Shown piece by piece: positions 53,901-64,000 of a stretch of DNA of 64,000 bases. The translations under genes and the position numbers were made by a program. This DNA comes from Sabellastarte sp. h YS-2021 (Eukaryota > Annelida > Polychaeta > Sabellida > Sabellidae). The number at the start of each line of letters is the position of its first letter. Within the stretch, counting starts at the first letter, position 1. The stretch covers positions 53,139,293 through 53,203,292 of the forward strand of contig OZ024927.1 in assembly GCA_964017235.1 (NCBI GenBank), written 5' to 3'. The notes below the pieces were generated by a model. The model ran no database searches. It was not told where the DNA came from and saw only the letters and a program-made list of their open reading frames with translations.

Positions 53901-55655
53901 ATGGCAAAACACAAATTTGCTTCTATCTCCTTAACCGTGCGAGATAGAGCGATTTCGTCGAAATTTTCGACCCACAGGGTATCTAAGGAATGTAATATTT
54001 GCAATTTTCAAAAAATTTTCCCCTCCCCAAAAATGGCGGCCATTTTGAATTTTCGAATTTTTGCCAAAAATGGCAAAACACAAATTTGCTTCTATCTCCT
54101 TAACCGTGCGAGATAGAGCGATTTCGTCGAAATTTTCGACCCACAGGGTATCTAAGGAATGTAATATTTGCAATTTTCAAAAAAATTTTCCCCTCCCCAA
54201 AAATGGCGGCCATTTTGAATTTTCGAATTTTTGCCAAAAATGGCAAAACACAAATTTGCTTCTATCTCCTTAACCGTGCGAGATAGAGCGATTTCGGCAA
54301 AATTTTCGACCCACAGGGGATCTAAGGAATGCAATCTTTGCAATTTTCAAAAAAATTTCCCCTCCCCAAAAATGGCGGCCATTTTGAATTTTCGAATTTT
54401 TGCCAAAAATGGCAAAACACAAATTTGCTTCTATCTCCTTAACCGTGCGAGATAGAGCGATTTCGGCAAAATTTTCGACGCACAGGGTATCTAAGCAATG
54501 CAATCTTTGCAATTTTCAAAATATTTTCCCCTCCCCAAAAATGGCGGCCATTTTGAATTTTCGAATTTTTGCCAAAAATGGCAAAACACAAATTTGCTTC
54601 TATCTCCTTAACCGTGCGAGATAGAGCGATTTCGTCGAAATTTTCAACCCACAGGGTATCTAAGGAATGTAATCTTTGCAATTTTCAAAAAATTTTCCCC
54701 TCCCCAAAAATGGCGGCCATTTTGAATTTTCGAATTTTTGCCAAAAATTGCAAAACACAAATTTGCTTCTATCTCCTTAACCGTGCGAGATGGAGCGATT
54801 TCGTCGAAATTTTCGACCCACAGGGTATCTAAGGAATGCAATCTTTGCAATTTTCCAAAAATTTTCCCCTCCCCAAAAATGGCGGCCATTTTGAATTTTC
54901 GAATTTTTGCCAAAAATGGCAAAACACAAATTTGCTTCTATCTCCTTAACCGTGCCAGATAGAGTGATTTCGTCAAAATTTTCGACCCACAGGGTATCTG
55001 AGCATTGTACTCTTGGTAATTTCTAAAAAATTTTCCCCTCCCCTAAAATGGCGGCCATTTTGAATTTTCAAATTTTTGCCAAAAATGGCAAAACACAAAT
55101 TTGCTTCTATCTCCTTAACCATGCGAGATAGAGCGATTTCGTCGAAATTTTCAACCCACAGGGTATCTAAGGAATGTAATCTTTGCAATTTTCAAAAAAT
55201 TTTCCCCTCCCCAAAAATGGCAGCCATTTTGAATTTTCGAATTTTTGCCCAAAATGGAAAAACACAAACTGGCCTTAACCGTGCAAAATAGAGTTATTTT
55301 GTTGAAATTTTCGACCCATAGGGTATCTAAGAAATGTACTCTTGGCAATTTTCAAAAAAATTTCCTTTTCCCAATAATGGCGGCCATTTTGAATTTTCAA
55401 ATTTTTGCCAAAAATAGAAAAACAGGAATTGGCTTCTATCTTCTTAACCGTGCAAGATAGAGTGATTTCGTCAAAATTTTCAACCCAACCAATGCAAAAA
55501 GGCATGAAGCTGAAATAATTTACATCTACACTAATAAATATTTAAGCATCATTGATATATTTTACAAATGAAACAGGGTCTTGTAAGACTACTGTACAAT
55601 TTGGGCAAGGTTCATGGGGTGGACATTACACATGATAATGTGTGTTCTTCTATGC
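50968..55655 (+). mobile_element. Family D tandem-core element
   Basis: The left tip, after ATG, is a hairpin with stems TCCACCCCCC and GGGGGGTGGA (50,972-50,992). Next come GTCCGATGTCCG/GTCCGGCGTCCG simple sequence (51,017-51,082) and a leader (AAGGAAAAGTATTAGAGC, CACCAAATTTGGTATGCAGG). A 4 kb array of 169 bp monomers follows. The right arm has GGGGTGGACAT (55,616-55,626, inverted match to ATGTCCACCCC) and the hairpin ACACAT-GATA-ATGTGT (55,628-55,643). No transposase ORF. Length is about 4.7 kb. Confidence 0.85.
51420..55490 (+). repeat. Type II satellite-like array, 169 bp x ~24
   Basis: Monomers start near GCTTCTATCTCCTTAACCGT and contain GAGATAGAGCGATTTCG, TTTTCGACCCACAGGG, TATCTAAGGAATG, TTTTCCCCTCCCC and CAAAATGGCGGCCATTTTGA. 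Spacing is 169 bp for most neighbours, with a few internally deleted units (about 52,050 and 53,750). Sub-variants (ATTTCGGCAAA versus ATTTCGTCGAA; CAATCTTTGCAA versus TAATATTTGCAA) recur in blocks. Identity is very high in the centre and falls toward the edges (54,960-55,490), the usual sign of unequal exchange. Confidence 0.95.
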
Positions 55656-56012
55656 TATCCTGTTTCTATTCGCATCTACTATCAACAGGGCGTCCTATTT
55701 CTAGTTTACTATTAAATTTTCCATTTTATTGCATTAATATATCTTACCTAGTGGACAAATGCAGAACTACCCATTGGATGGAGGGCAGCCAATTAAGGGG
55801 ATTTCCCGAGAACTCTGAACCTTGAACCAGACGAACAGGGTAATGGGTACATTGACCGGCCCTGTCTTACACCAACTTCCCCCCCCCCCCCTTTTTGGGG
55901 TTGTACAAAACTCGGCCCGAATGTAAAGTGAGCAAGGAGAAATGAGGGAAAAAAAGAGTTCTAGCAAAACTTATTAGAGGAATAAGAACATTTTTTTTTT
56001 GGTTTTTTTTTA
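55656..56012. other. Short unique stretch with C14 tract
   Basis: Between families D and A. Contains a C-run at 55,877-55,891 and a T-rich tract (55,990-56,011) immediately before the family A left tip. No gene seen. Confidence 0.4.
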
Positions 56013-56861
56013 TCTCCCGCCAGGCTTTAGCCTGGGAGGGAGATTCTAAAATGCATCATGTGTGTGGGTGCGTGCGTGCGTTAGTGTGTCACGCAGATTT
56101 CTCCAAAACTACTAGAGCTACAGATTTTTTGTAAATTAATTGTCCTAATGAATTTTCATACCCTTGAAATTTTTGGGGGATTTTGTGGACTTAGGCTTAG
56201 ACTTAGATAAGTGAGTAATAGCAATTTTAGCTATTTTGAGTAAAGAACTCATAACTCAAAAAGAATTGCAGTTAGAGTTTTTTCTTGAAATATGTTGTTC
56301 AGCTACTTTGTCCTTAGCTATAAGATGTCATATATCTTAAAAAGTATTAAAGTAAGGCTAATCTTTTCAAATATGCTATTCATCTAGCTTTTGATAAGCT
56401 GTCACACAGTAAAGTTTCAGACCTGTTCCACATTGTATAGCTGAGTAATAGCTACTTTGAAATTCTTACCATTGAGTAAAGCCTTTGTAACTCCAAAACT
56501 CTTGCAGTTAGAGTATTTTCCTGAAATATGTTATTCATCTACTTTGTCCTTAACTATAAGATGGCATGAAGTTTGGAGTTCCATTGCATGCCATAAGTGA
56601 GTAATAGCTATTTTCTTATTTGTAGCAAAATAATGACAGAAGTAAATGTCAAATGTCTTCAAAGGTATTAAAGTTAGGCAAATCTTTTTAGATATGATAT
56701 TCATCTAGTTTTGATAAGGTATCACATAGTAAAGTTTCAGACCTGTTCCACATTGTATATCTGAGTAATAGCTACTTTGAAATTATTACTATTGAGTAAA
56801 GCCTTTCTAACGACAAAACTATTGCAGTTAGAGTATTTTCCAGAAATATGTTGTTCAGCTA
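56013..56861 (+). mobile_element. Family A element A2, left part
   Basis: Begins TCTCCCGCC after an A. The tip folds through CCAGGCTTTAGCCTGG into GGGAGGGAGA (56,013-56,044). Then GTGCGTGCGTGCGTTAG, the leader TTCTCCAAAACTACTAGAGC, and type I monomers (GAGTAATAGCTA, TGTTGTTCAGCTACTTTGTC). It is interrupted by family E and resumes at 59,337. Confidence 0.8.
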
Positions 56862-57216
56862 TTTGTATCCCTGGATGAAAGTCGGGGATACTTAGGATTC
56901 AGTACGGTCACACCGCCGCCGCCGCCGCAGAGATTTCCTTTTGGACGCGATAACTTAAAAAATATTTTAGTTAGAACTTTCAAATTTGGTATGTGGGTAT
57001 ATATGGGCAATGCCACGAATGCTATTGTTTTGTGACCTTAACCTTCAATTTCAAGGTCACTGGTGGCCTCTTAAAGGTCAGATTTTGGCCATTTTTTCAC
57101 TTTTTGGCCCAGTTCTCCTATACAGAAAGTCCGATCATCCTATGGCTGGTATATATAATACATATATATGTCCTCTGTAAGCATGCAGAAATTTGACCTT
57201 GAAGCTCTTCATTGAA

Positions 57217-57615
57217 GGTCATCCACTGACCGCCAAAGTACCTGACCGAGGGTCATTTTTGGCCTTTTTGGAGATATTTTCACACTTAATGCTGACTATA
57301 TTGCATGGAAACTATTCAAAATGGCTTTGGAGGTTGAGTACATGATGGACTTCTACCATCCAGGCTTACTGGTTACAGATCTTCATTTAAGGTCATCCAC
57401 TGACCGCCAAAGTACCTGACCAAGGGTCATTTTTGGCAAATTTGGAGATATTTTCACACTTAATGCTGACTACATTGCATGGAAACTATTGAAAATGGCT
57501 TTGGAGGTTGAGTACATGATGGAGTACCAGCATCCAGGCTTACCGGTTACAGATCTTCATTTAAGGTCATCCACTGACCGCCAAAGTACCTGACCGAGGG
57601 TCATTTTTGGCCCTC
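57217..57615 (+). repeat. ~175 bp tandem repeat in family E
   Basis: GGTCATCCACTGACCGCCAA starts units near 57,217, 57,391 and 57,567, each with GAGGGTCATTTTTGGCC and TTTTCACACTTAATGCTGAC. Confidence 0.9.
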
Positions 57616-57619
57616 TATT

Positions 57620-59215
57620 TGTTTGTTTGTTTGTGAACAAGATAACTCAAAAACTGACAGATGGATTTTGATAAAATTTTCAGGATATGTCCAAAATGGT
57701 AAAAGGAAGATATGATTAAATTTTGGGAGTGATCCGGATCACTGTCTGGATCTTCTGGATCCATGAAATTTAATCTTTAAAGACAGATAACTCAAAAACT
57801 TATGGGTGCATTTTGATGAAATTTTCAGGAAATGTCCTTAATGGGACGAGAAACAAGTCATTACATTTTGGGAGTGATCTGGATCACTGTCTGGATCATC
57901 CGGATCCAGGCTGCCAGATGTGTTTGTGTACAATATAGCTGAAAAACTTACGGATGGATTTTGATGAAACTTTCAGGATAGGTCTGAAAAGGTAAAAGGA
58001 TGAAATGGTTGAATTTTGAAAGTGATCCGAATCACTATATGGATCTTCTGGATCCATGAAATGTAATTTTTAAAGACAGATACCTCAAAAAGTTATGGAT
58101 GGATTGTGATGACATTTTCAGCAAATGACCTAAATGGTACAAGGAACAAGTGATTACATTTTTGGAGTGATCTGGATCATCTGGATCCAGGCTGCAACAT
58201 AATTTTAGGATGAATTTTGATGATATTTTTAGGATATGTTACAAATGGTAAAAGGAAGAAATGGTTCAATTTTGCAAGTGATCTGGACCACTATCTGGAT
58301 CTTCTGGATCCATGAAATATAATTTTTCAAGACAAATAGCTCAAAAAGTCATGGGTGGATTTTGATGAAATTTTCAGGAAATGTCCTAAATGGGACAAGG
58401 AACAAGTCATTAGATTTTGGGAGTGATCTGGATCATCTGGATCCAAACTGCCAGATGTGTTTATGTACAAGATAAATCAAAAACTTATGGACGGATTTTG
58501 ATGAAATTTTCAGGATATGTCTGAAAAGGTAAAATGATGAAATGATTGAATTTTGGAAGTGATACAGATCACTATATGGATCTTCTGGATCCATGAAATT
58601 TAATTTTTAAAGACAGATACCGCAAAAAGTTATGGATGGATTGTTTCAGCAAATGGCCTAAATGGTACAAGGAACAAGTGATTAATTTTTTGGAGTGATC
58701 TGGATCACTGTCTGGATCATCTGGATCCAGGCTGCCACATAATCTTGGGATGGACTTTGATATTTTTAGGATATGTTACAAATGGTAAAAGGAAGAAGTG
58801 GTAAAAGGAAGAAATGATTCAATTTTGTGAGTGATCTGGACCACTATCTGGATCTTCTGGATCCAAGAAATGTTATTTTTAAAGACAAATAGCTCAAAAA
58901 GTCATGGATGGATTTTGATGAAATTTTCAGGAAATGTCTTAAATGGGACAAAGAACAAGTGATTAGTTTTTGGGAGTTATCTAGATCACTGTCTGGATCA
59001 TGTGGATCCAGGCTGCCAGATGTGTTTGTGTACAAGATAACTAAAAAACTTATGGATGGATTTTGATGAAATTTTTAGAATATGTCTGAAAAGGTAAAAG
59101 GATGAAATGATTGAATTTTGAAAGTGATCCGGATCACTATATGGATCTTCTGGATCCATGAAATGTAATTTTTAAAGACAGATATAACTGAAAGAACTAG
59201 TGATTAGCTTTTGGG
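57620..59215 (+). repeat. ~275 bp tandem repeat of two ~137 bp halves (family E)
   Basis: GGATCCAGGCTGC recurs about every 275 bp (57,903 to 59,000). Each unit has two related halves: a GATAACTCAAAAACTTATGG, ATTTTGATGAAATTTTCAGG, AAATGGTA.AAGGAA core, then GTGATC.GGATCACT.T.TGG and ATC.TCTGGATCCA. The BamHI-like GGATCC sites and ATCCGGAT palindromes are conserved. Confidence 0.9.
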
Positions 59216-59225
59216 AGTAATCTGG

Positions 59226-59258
59226 TACTATGGAGAATCCTGACCTGGTGCTCCAGGA
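59226..59258 (+). pseudogene. Captured DIRS RNase H snippet
   Basis: TACTATGG.GAATCCTGACC and TGGTGCTCCAG match DIRS-3 at 7,252-7,283 (31 of 32 positions), the RNase H 'ALLW.ILTWC' region. It sits between the family E core and its right arm. Confidence 0.75.
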
Positions 59259-59336
59259 AACAGGCTCAAGACCGACATATTCACACCTTAACTATGTCCC
59301 GTCTGGGGATACACTGCGTCGAGACGCAATCTCTAG

Positions 59337-60345
59337 TTTGTCCTTAGCTATAAGATGATACATAGTTTGGAGCTCCATTGCATATAATAAATGAGTAATA
59401 GCTATTTTTCTTATTTGTAGCTAAATAACAGAAGAAGTAAATGTCAAATAGCTTTAAAAGTTTTACAGTTAGGCAGTCTTTTCAAATATGTTATTCGTTG
59501 AGTTTTTAATAACACATCATTTACTACTTTAGGTTATTGTATCCACCAGAGTTATACTCATTTTGCCAATGATTAACTCACTTGTAACTTCAAAAGTATT
59601 CAAGTTATTGGGTTTTTTTTTCAAATATGGTGTTCAGCTACTTCTTGATGTTCAGTGCCATGGCAAATTTTCAGAGCTATAATTCCAATTCCAATTCAAC
59701 TTTTATAGCGCTTAATCTCTGCCGAAGTGACAGACTCTAAGGCGCAACATCATAAGCATAGTTACAAAAATCATTGTTCTTGTCCATAGCTATGGTCGAC
59801 ATCACGGAGAATGCCATATGAGGTGAAAAATACTAAGGAGGATAAGCTTGGCAGAATAGATATGCCTTAAGTTTTTTTCTGAAGGAAGCAATGGAAGTGG
59901 CAGATCGTACATTATCAGGGAGTTCATTCCATATTTTGGGAGCATCATATGCAAAGCTTAGACCAAACTGCTTTGTGGATTTGTAAATAGATGGTTGGTA
60001 TTGAGGAACATGTAGAATTATACCATCAGATTGACTAGTTATCAGTTAGCCCCACAGCTAACTGAGTAATAGCTGCTTTGCTATTTTGCTAATGAGTAAA
60101 TCACTTGTAACTTGGCTTCAAAAATATTCAATTTAAATTTTGTTATCAAATATGTTGTTTATCTACTGTTTAATGTTCTGTGTCATGACATATTCTCAGA
60201 ACTCTAGCTTTAATGCCAACTAAGTAATAGCTGCTTTGACATTTTACCACTGAATAACTCACTTTTTAAGTTCAAAGGTATTCAGTATAGAGTTTTGCCA
60301 TGAAATATGTTATCCTTAGGGCACAAAGAACTACCCTGTTAGGAT
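59337..60345 (+). repeat. Type I array of A2, resumed; diverged
   Basis: TGTCCTTAGCTATAAGATGA continues the monomer cut at 56,861. Further units (GAGTAATAGCT, TCACTTGTAACTT, CAAATATG.TGTTCAGCTACT) are increasingly diverged. A LINE 3' fragment interrupts at 59,676-60,045. Confidence 0.75.
59676..60045 (-). mobile_element. LINE ORF2 C-terminus and 3' tail
   Basis: On minus, about 60,020-59,858 reads YKSTKQFGLSFAYDAPKIWN then ELPDNVRSATSIASFRKKLK and AYLFCQAYPP, stop. The 'AP.IWN.LP..IR...S...FK..LK..LF' pattern is the usual C-terminal end of many non-LTR retrotransposon reverse transcriptases (CR1/RTE-like). 59,676-59,857 is the presumed 3' UTR with TTTTATAGCGCTTAATC near its end. Heavily 5' truncated. 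Confidence 0.72.
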
Positions 60346-61120
60346 CACTCAAACACTTAGACTTGTCTGAAATCCAGCCTCCTTAAATTTTGGCGCAAAT
60401 GGAAAATGCGATTTATTTCGAAAAATGTAAGAGACAGAGAGATTTCGGGCAAATTTTGAACCCCCAGTGTACTAAGGATTACTTCACCTGGACCTCTGAA
60501 ATGTTTAGACTTTAAATTTTGGCGGCCATCTTGAATTGTGGCGGAAATGGAAAATATCATTTATCTCATAAACTGTAAGAGCTAGAGCAATTTTGAGCAA
60601 ATTTCGGAATCCTAGGGTAATACAGGCTACTCCTCATGCACCTCAGAATGGTTTAGACTTTTCCAATTTTCGACTGCCATCTTGAATTTTGGCAGAAATG
60701 GAAAATGTCATTTATCTCGAAAACAGTAAGAGATAAGGCGATAAGTCAGTCGCCTACTTTTGGGTGATCTACCACATGGTGAAGTTGCAGATCTGTAGCT
60801 CTTTGCATAGCTGAGTCATAGCTACTAAAATGAGTAAATGTCTTTTTTCTCTAAAAGTTTTGCTGATATGCAATTTCTTCTAAATAAGTTGCATAGTGAA
60901 GTTGCAGAACTGTAGCTCTTTGCATAGCTGAGTAACAGTTACTAAAATGAGTATATACCGTTTATCTTAAAAGTATTACACATAGGCAATTTCTCCTAAT
61001 AAGTCCTTCACCTCCTTTTGGGTGATCTACCACATAGTAAAGTTGCAGAACTGTAGCTCTTTGGATGGCAGACTAATTGCTATTAAAATGAGTAAATGCC
61101 TTTTATCTGTGAAAGTATTG
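60346..61120 (+). repeat. Short type II and type I arrays
   Basis: 60,390-60,745: three ~130 bp type II-like units (GGAAAATG.CATTTATCTCG, AAAC.GTAAGAG, TTTGGCGGCCATCTTGAAT). 60,755-61,110: three ~130 bp type I units (TTTTGGGTGATCTACCACAT, GTTGCAGA.CTGTAGCTCTTT). No clear right tip of family A was found here. Confidence 0.75.
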
Positions 61121-61299
61121 CAGTCAAACATTAAAGTGCCTCTTATTGTTACTTATGTGCCTCCATCTCACAAGAAAAGCTAGATTACAATATCTTTACT
61201 ACATCTAATTAATACGGTAGGAGATAATTGCATTCGTGAGAATGCTTGTTTTTTATACATGTACACTATATACATGTATGTACACTGAACTGGTATTAC
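61121..61299. other. 3' flank of DIRS-4, nothing recognised
   Basis: AT-rich with a TACATGTACACTATATACATG stretch at 61,256-61,280. The right end of DIRS-4 was not located. Confidence 0.3.
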
Positions 61300-62325
61300 T
61301 CATGGACTTGTTGGGCAGCTACAACAGGGTGTATATAATATAACTCTTGAGTCTGCCCAAGCCACGTCTTTCAGATAAAACTGGATAAAGGTATAATGGG
61401 CCTTCCAATGGCAAGCTGAAAGAATCTGGTCCAAAGAGATCCCCCACTGGAAGGCTTTATATGCAGCAAAAGCCTGAACATTATGGGCTCTCACCTGGTG
61501 TAGGTTTTGAGCCTCATAATTCAAGAGTTGGTAACATAACAGCAGTTTGTTTGATCCAGGAAGAGATAGTAGCCGGAAAAATATCCTTCTGGAAACTCTT
61601 CCTAAAGGATACAAAAACCAGATCTTTACCCTTGCGCAAATCATTGGTCCTGTCAAGATAGTAGCACAAAGCTCTCACCATACACAGTGTTTTGTCCTCC
61701 TGGTGAGACTTGTCCAGGTTTGGTGTTAAAGCTGGTATAACTACTGGGGCCACAGAAGAAGGACCCTCCCGAGCCAGCTGATTTTTGGACAGGAAAATGC
61801 GTGAAGGAGAGAGACGTTGCTCCAGTTTTCCTGATGCCTGATGTTTTTGCATAACCAGGCATGAATCTCACTACATCTCTTGCCGGAACCTAAAGCATCA
61901 GAAAGACTGTCTTTTAAGTTCAAATATTTAAGAGAGGCCTTCTGCATAGGTTCAAAAGGATCCGTGGTAAGTTGGTGAAGCACCAGTGAGAGGTTCCAAG
62001 TGGGCACGCCCCGCCTGCCCTTAGGCTTATCTCTATGAAAGCTATCCAATAAGCGGTTTAGGTTTTCATCCTTACTGATATTCAATTTGTCATTGCCTAC
62101 CATGTCAGCAATGGCTGTTCAATAACCTTCAATAGTACTGGGCTGTAGCTTTCTGTCTTGAAACAGGTGCAATAGAAAATCTGCAATCTGGGTTACTGAG
62201 GGCGACCTGAAGTCCACCTCGTTAGCCCTGCACCATTTGACAAAAATGGCCCATTTTGATCTATAGACTGCTCTTGTTGATAATCTCTGAGGAGCCTCAA
62301 TTCTTGCTGAGACTAGACTACTAAT
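61300..62325 (-). pseudogene. Tyrosine recombinase of DIRS-4
   Basis: N-terminus at 62,320-62,119: ARIEAPQRLSTRAVYRSKWA, FVKWCRANEVDFRSPSVTQI, LLHLFQDRKLQPSTIEGY, then a stop. Next 62,103-61,741: NRLLDSFHRDKPKGRRGVP, LTTDPFEPMQKASLKYLNL, LGSGKRCSEIHAW (first catalytic Arg region), then a shift. 61,852-61,514: KNQLAREGPSSVAPVVIPAL and LCYYLDRTNDLRKGK. 61,656-61,300: RAHNVQAFAAYKAFQWGISL, ACHWKAHYTFIQFYLKDVAW. The HxxR box reads HNVQ, losing the second Arg; the Tyr is kept. At least two frameshifts and one stop. Confidence 0.88.
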
Positions 62326-63150
62326 ATATATACATTTCAATAATAGTATATGTAATACGCCATGCAGAAATAAGGTAGCCTTAAATGTAGGCTAAATGTA
62401 ACACATTTCTTAATAATGTAAGTTAAGGTGGCCTAAAGGCCTTCATATCAAGAAGAAAACTTAAGAGGGGTACTAAAACCAAACTTTAAGGTTACCTTAG
62501 AAAATTACTGTCCAATAACACAGCAGGTCACAAGACTAGTGTATGAAATCATTTTAAATAATGGTTCAACACTTCAATAATAACCCACAGAGAGAATTTA
62601 AAAAGCAAATAGAAGTTACTGAAAAAACACAAAATGCACAAGATACACCTCTAAAATATAAAATTATAACAGAACACCATACAAATACAAAGTGCCCACT
62701 ACAACATCCTGTATAATCATACATTACCTTGCCATAAAAAGGTCAAATGTAAGAGAGGGAGGACCAGTGGCACAAATATAACTATACAATTAAATAAAAA
62801 AACAGCATACAGGCGAGCCAAAGTACTGTTCTAGTATGTAAAGTTCACCATTCACAAATAACAACCAGCAGCAGTGCTTGACAAACTGATGCCAACAACC
62901 TAACGATAGCACCTAGAGGCCCTCCACATGACCTAGGGAAGGGCGTTTGGGAGTTCAAATTATTTAATGTTAACAGTTCAAACTCTAGCTTCAAAGTGAA
63001 GAGTCCTTCCCTGTAAAGTAGCAAAACCCCACCAAATTTCGAATTACCCAATAGCAATAAGCCATACAATGGTAGCTAAGGAGACCAGTAACCAAATTAG
63101 GATGTTTACCTTTGGTATAGTTTTGAAACGCCTAGTCTGGTACCCAACCC
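62326..63150. other. Insertion splitting DIRS-4 between connector and recombinase
   Basis: About 0.8 kb of AT-rich non-coding sequence where related copies have the connector directly followed by the recombinase. On minus, GT-AG-like edges can be drawn (AAAG|GTAAACATCC near 63,112; TATTAG near 62,322). It has no resemblance to other repeats in the window. Confidence 0.5.
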
Positions 63151-63189
63151 TTGAATATAGCTCTACACCCACTGTGGGGGATTGAGGAC

Positions 63190-64000
63190 TGACTCATGTA
63201 GTGCCTGGACACTGCAACAGAGAACCGGGTTGCAAACAGGTCCAGCTGTGGAAGGGCCCATCTGGAGCACAAGAGAACACCTACTGAGACAGGGACCGCT
63301 CTGTTTGGATAACTTGATTGTCCCTGGACAACTTATCTGCAGTCACATTTGAGCGACCTGAGATGTGCCTTGCCCTCAGGATTATTCCCCTGGGATGGCA
63401 CCAGGACAGAAGCCTCCAAAGGAGGCTACAAAGAGAGCCTGATTTCATACCTCCCTTTGTTGATATAGGCAACCACAGTCGTGTTGTCCGTTGCCACCAA
63501 CACAATCTAATCCCTGCAAAGAAGCTCGAAACTCTTGAGGGCCAGAAAAACTGCCTTTAGCTCCAGGAAATTCATATGGAGACGATTTTCCGTGTCTGAC
63601 CACACGCCTCTTGCAGTAGAGTCCCCTAAGTGTGTGCCCCAACCTTCGTTTGATGCGTTGTTAAACAACTGAAGGGCATGACTTAAGGGATGCAACGGTT
63701 GACCCCGGAGCACATTTCTTTGGTCCAACCACCAGTCTGAGTGTGGGTGAAGAGATGTGGGTAAGGGAATGATCTTTTCCAGAATCTCCGGAACATGCCA
63801 GTGTCATTTCAGGTCCCACTGTATGGGTCTCATGTGGAGACGACCTGACCAAACTTGCTTCTCTGTGGCTGTCAATAGTCCTATCAAGGACATGAATTGC
63901 CTGACTGAGCAAGTATTCCGAGTCTTGCCCATCTTTCTTGAGTTGGTAACACCTGACTGGTCAACATATCGAACCAGTAACCGACGAAGACCTGTTGAGG
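63190..64000 (-). pseudogene. RT connection and RNase H of DIRS-4 (partial)
   Basis: From the window end on minus: FMSLIGLLTATEKQVW, GRLHMRPIQW, then LPTSLHPHSDWWLDQRNVLR, QPLHPLSHALQLFNNASNEG and WGTHLGDSTARGVWSDTENR (63,728-63,507). Then LVATDN-type text with a frameshift near 63,500, LLWRLLSWCHPRGIILRARH, SGRSNVTADKLSRDNQVIQ (63,505-63,281), and a connector trace LDLFATRF in a third frame near 63,225. The palm region with YxDD would lie outside the window. Confidence 0.85.

Larger units (their letters stand above)
56862..59336 (+). mobile_element. Family E tandem-core element nested in A2
   Basis: The left tip TTTGTATCCC folds back on GGGGATAC (56,865-56,891). Then CCGCCGCCGCCGCCGC, the leader AGATTTCCTTTTGGACGCGATAAC, and two core arrays. 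The right end has GGGGATAC (59,305-59,312, inverted left arm), hairpin TGCGTC-GA-GACGCA (59,315-59,328), ATCT and CTAG (59,333-59,336). The flanks TTCAGCTA and TTTGTCCTTAGC rebuild an intact type I monomer, differing by one base from its neighbours, so no duplication was made. A 3' hairpin plus CTRR (CTAG) followed by T is the Helitron signature. Its arrays have no Rep/helicase ORF. Confidence 0.88.
61300..64000 (-). mobile_element. DIRS-like YR retrotransposon, partial (DIRS-4)
   Basis: Read on minus: RT connection and RNase H (64,000-63,190), a 0.8 kb insertion, then tyrosine recombinase (62,325-61,300). The rest lies beyond the window. Proteins match DIRS-3 (KNQLAREGP, VAPVVIPAL, FQFYLKDVAW). 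Frames are broken in several places. Confidence 0.85.

Noticed and set aside
51436..55505. Dozens of 60-104 codon open frames on both strands in the family D array
   Set aside because: They are translations of the 169 bp monomer in all frames. 169 is not a multiple of 3, the same peptide recurs on both strands, and no start context or conservation pattern suggests coding.

Overview
This window reads as animal nuclear DNA, most likely from a marine bivalve mollusc. It is AT-rich, has split genes with GT/AG introns, and is dense in repeats: tRNA-derived SINEs, DIRS-type tyrosine-recombinase retrotransposons, hAT-type MITEs and many short elements built around 130-170 bp tandem arrays. The bivalve call is an inference from this repeat style and from the two host genes; no species is named.

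Host genes. (1) A small heat-shock protein (alpha-crystallin family) lies on the minus strand at 14,026-11,254 in three phase-compatible exons (190 aa), with TATA and heat-shock-element-like sites just upstream. (2) A ZCCHC10-like CCHC zinc-knuckle protein lies on the plus strand. Three exons are visible (28,485-28,649; 28,945-29,004; 46,032-46,227), and the last intron is 17.0 kb and filled with mobile DNA. (3) A possible terminal exon of an unknown minus-strand gene is at 49,133-49,301.

DIRS-type retrotransposons. Four copies of two subfamilies are present, all decayed. DIRS-3 (about 3.6-8.7 kb, +) and DIRS-4 (61.3 kb to the window end, -) form one subfamily. DIRS-2 (17,336-24,447, -) and DIRS-1 (29,569-36,717, +) form the other and keep full architecture: inverted terminal repeats plus an internal complementary region that spells the joined left and right ends. 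DIRS-2 sits in an older repeat with no target-site duplication.

Tandem-array elements. At least six families (called A-F here) share one design: a terminal hairpin at the left end, a short GC-rich simple-sequence stretch, a conserved leader, a tandem core, an inverted copy of the left arm, then a short unrelated hairpin at the right end. This fits non-autonomous Helitron/Helentron-like (HINE-like) elements. Families with unrelated ends carry homologous core monomers, which suggests array exchange. Nesting is clear: family E lies inside an A-type array, family A inside DIRS-1, DIRS-2 inside family B, and a hAT MITE inside family F.

Layout: 0-3.3 kb family B and type I arrays; 3.6-8.7 DIRS-3; 8.7-14.4 sHSP gene; 14.7-17.3 arrays and MITE; 17.3-24.4 DIRS-2; 24.4-26.3 family B; 28.5-46.2 ZCCHC10-like gene with its intron load (SINE, DIRS-1 with A1, family C, SINE, family F with MITE, family B fragments); 47.4-48.5 complete family B; 51.0-55.7 family D; 56.0-61.1 family A arrays with nested E and a LINE 3' end; 61.3-64 DIRS-4. 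Much of the remaining sequence has no recognisable content.
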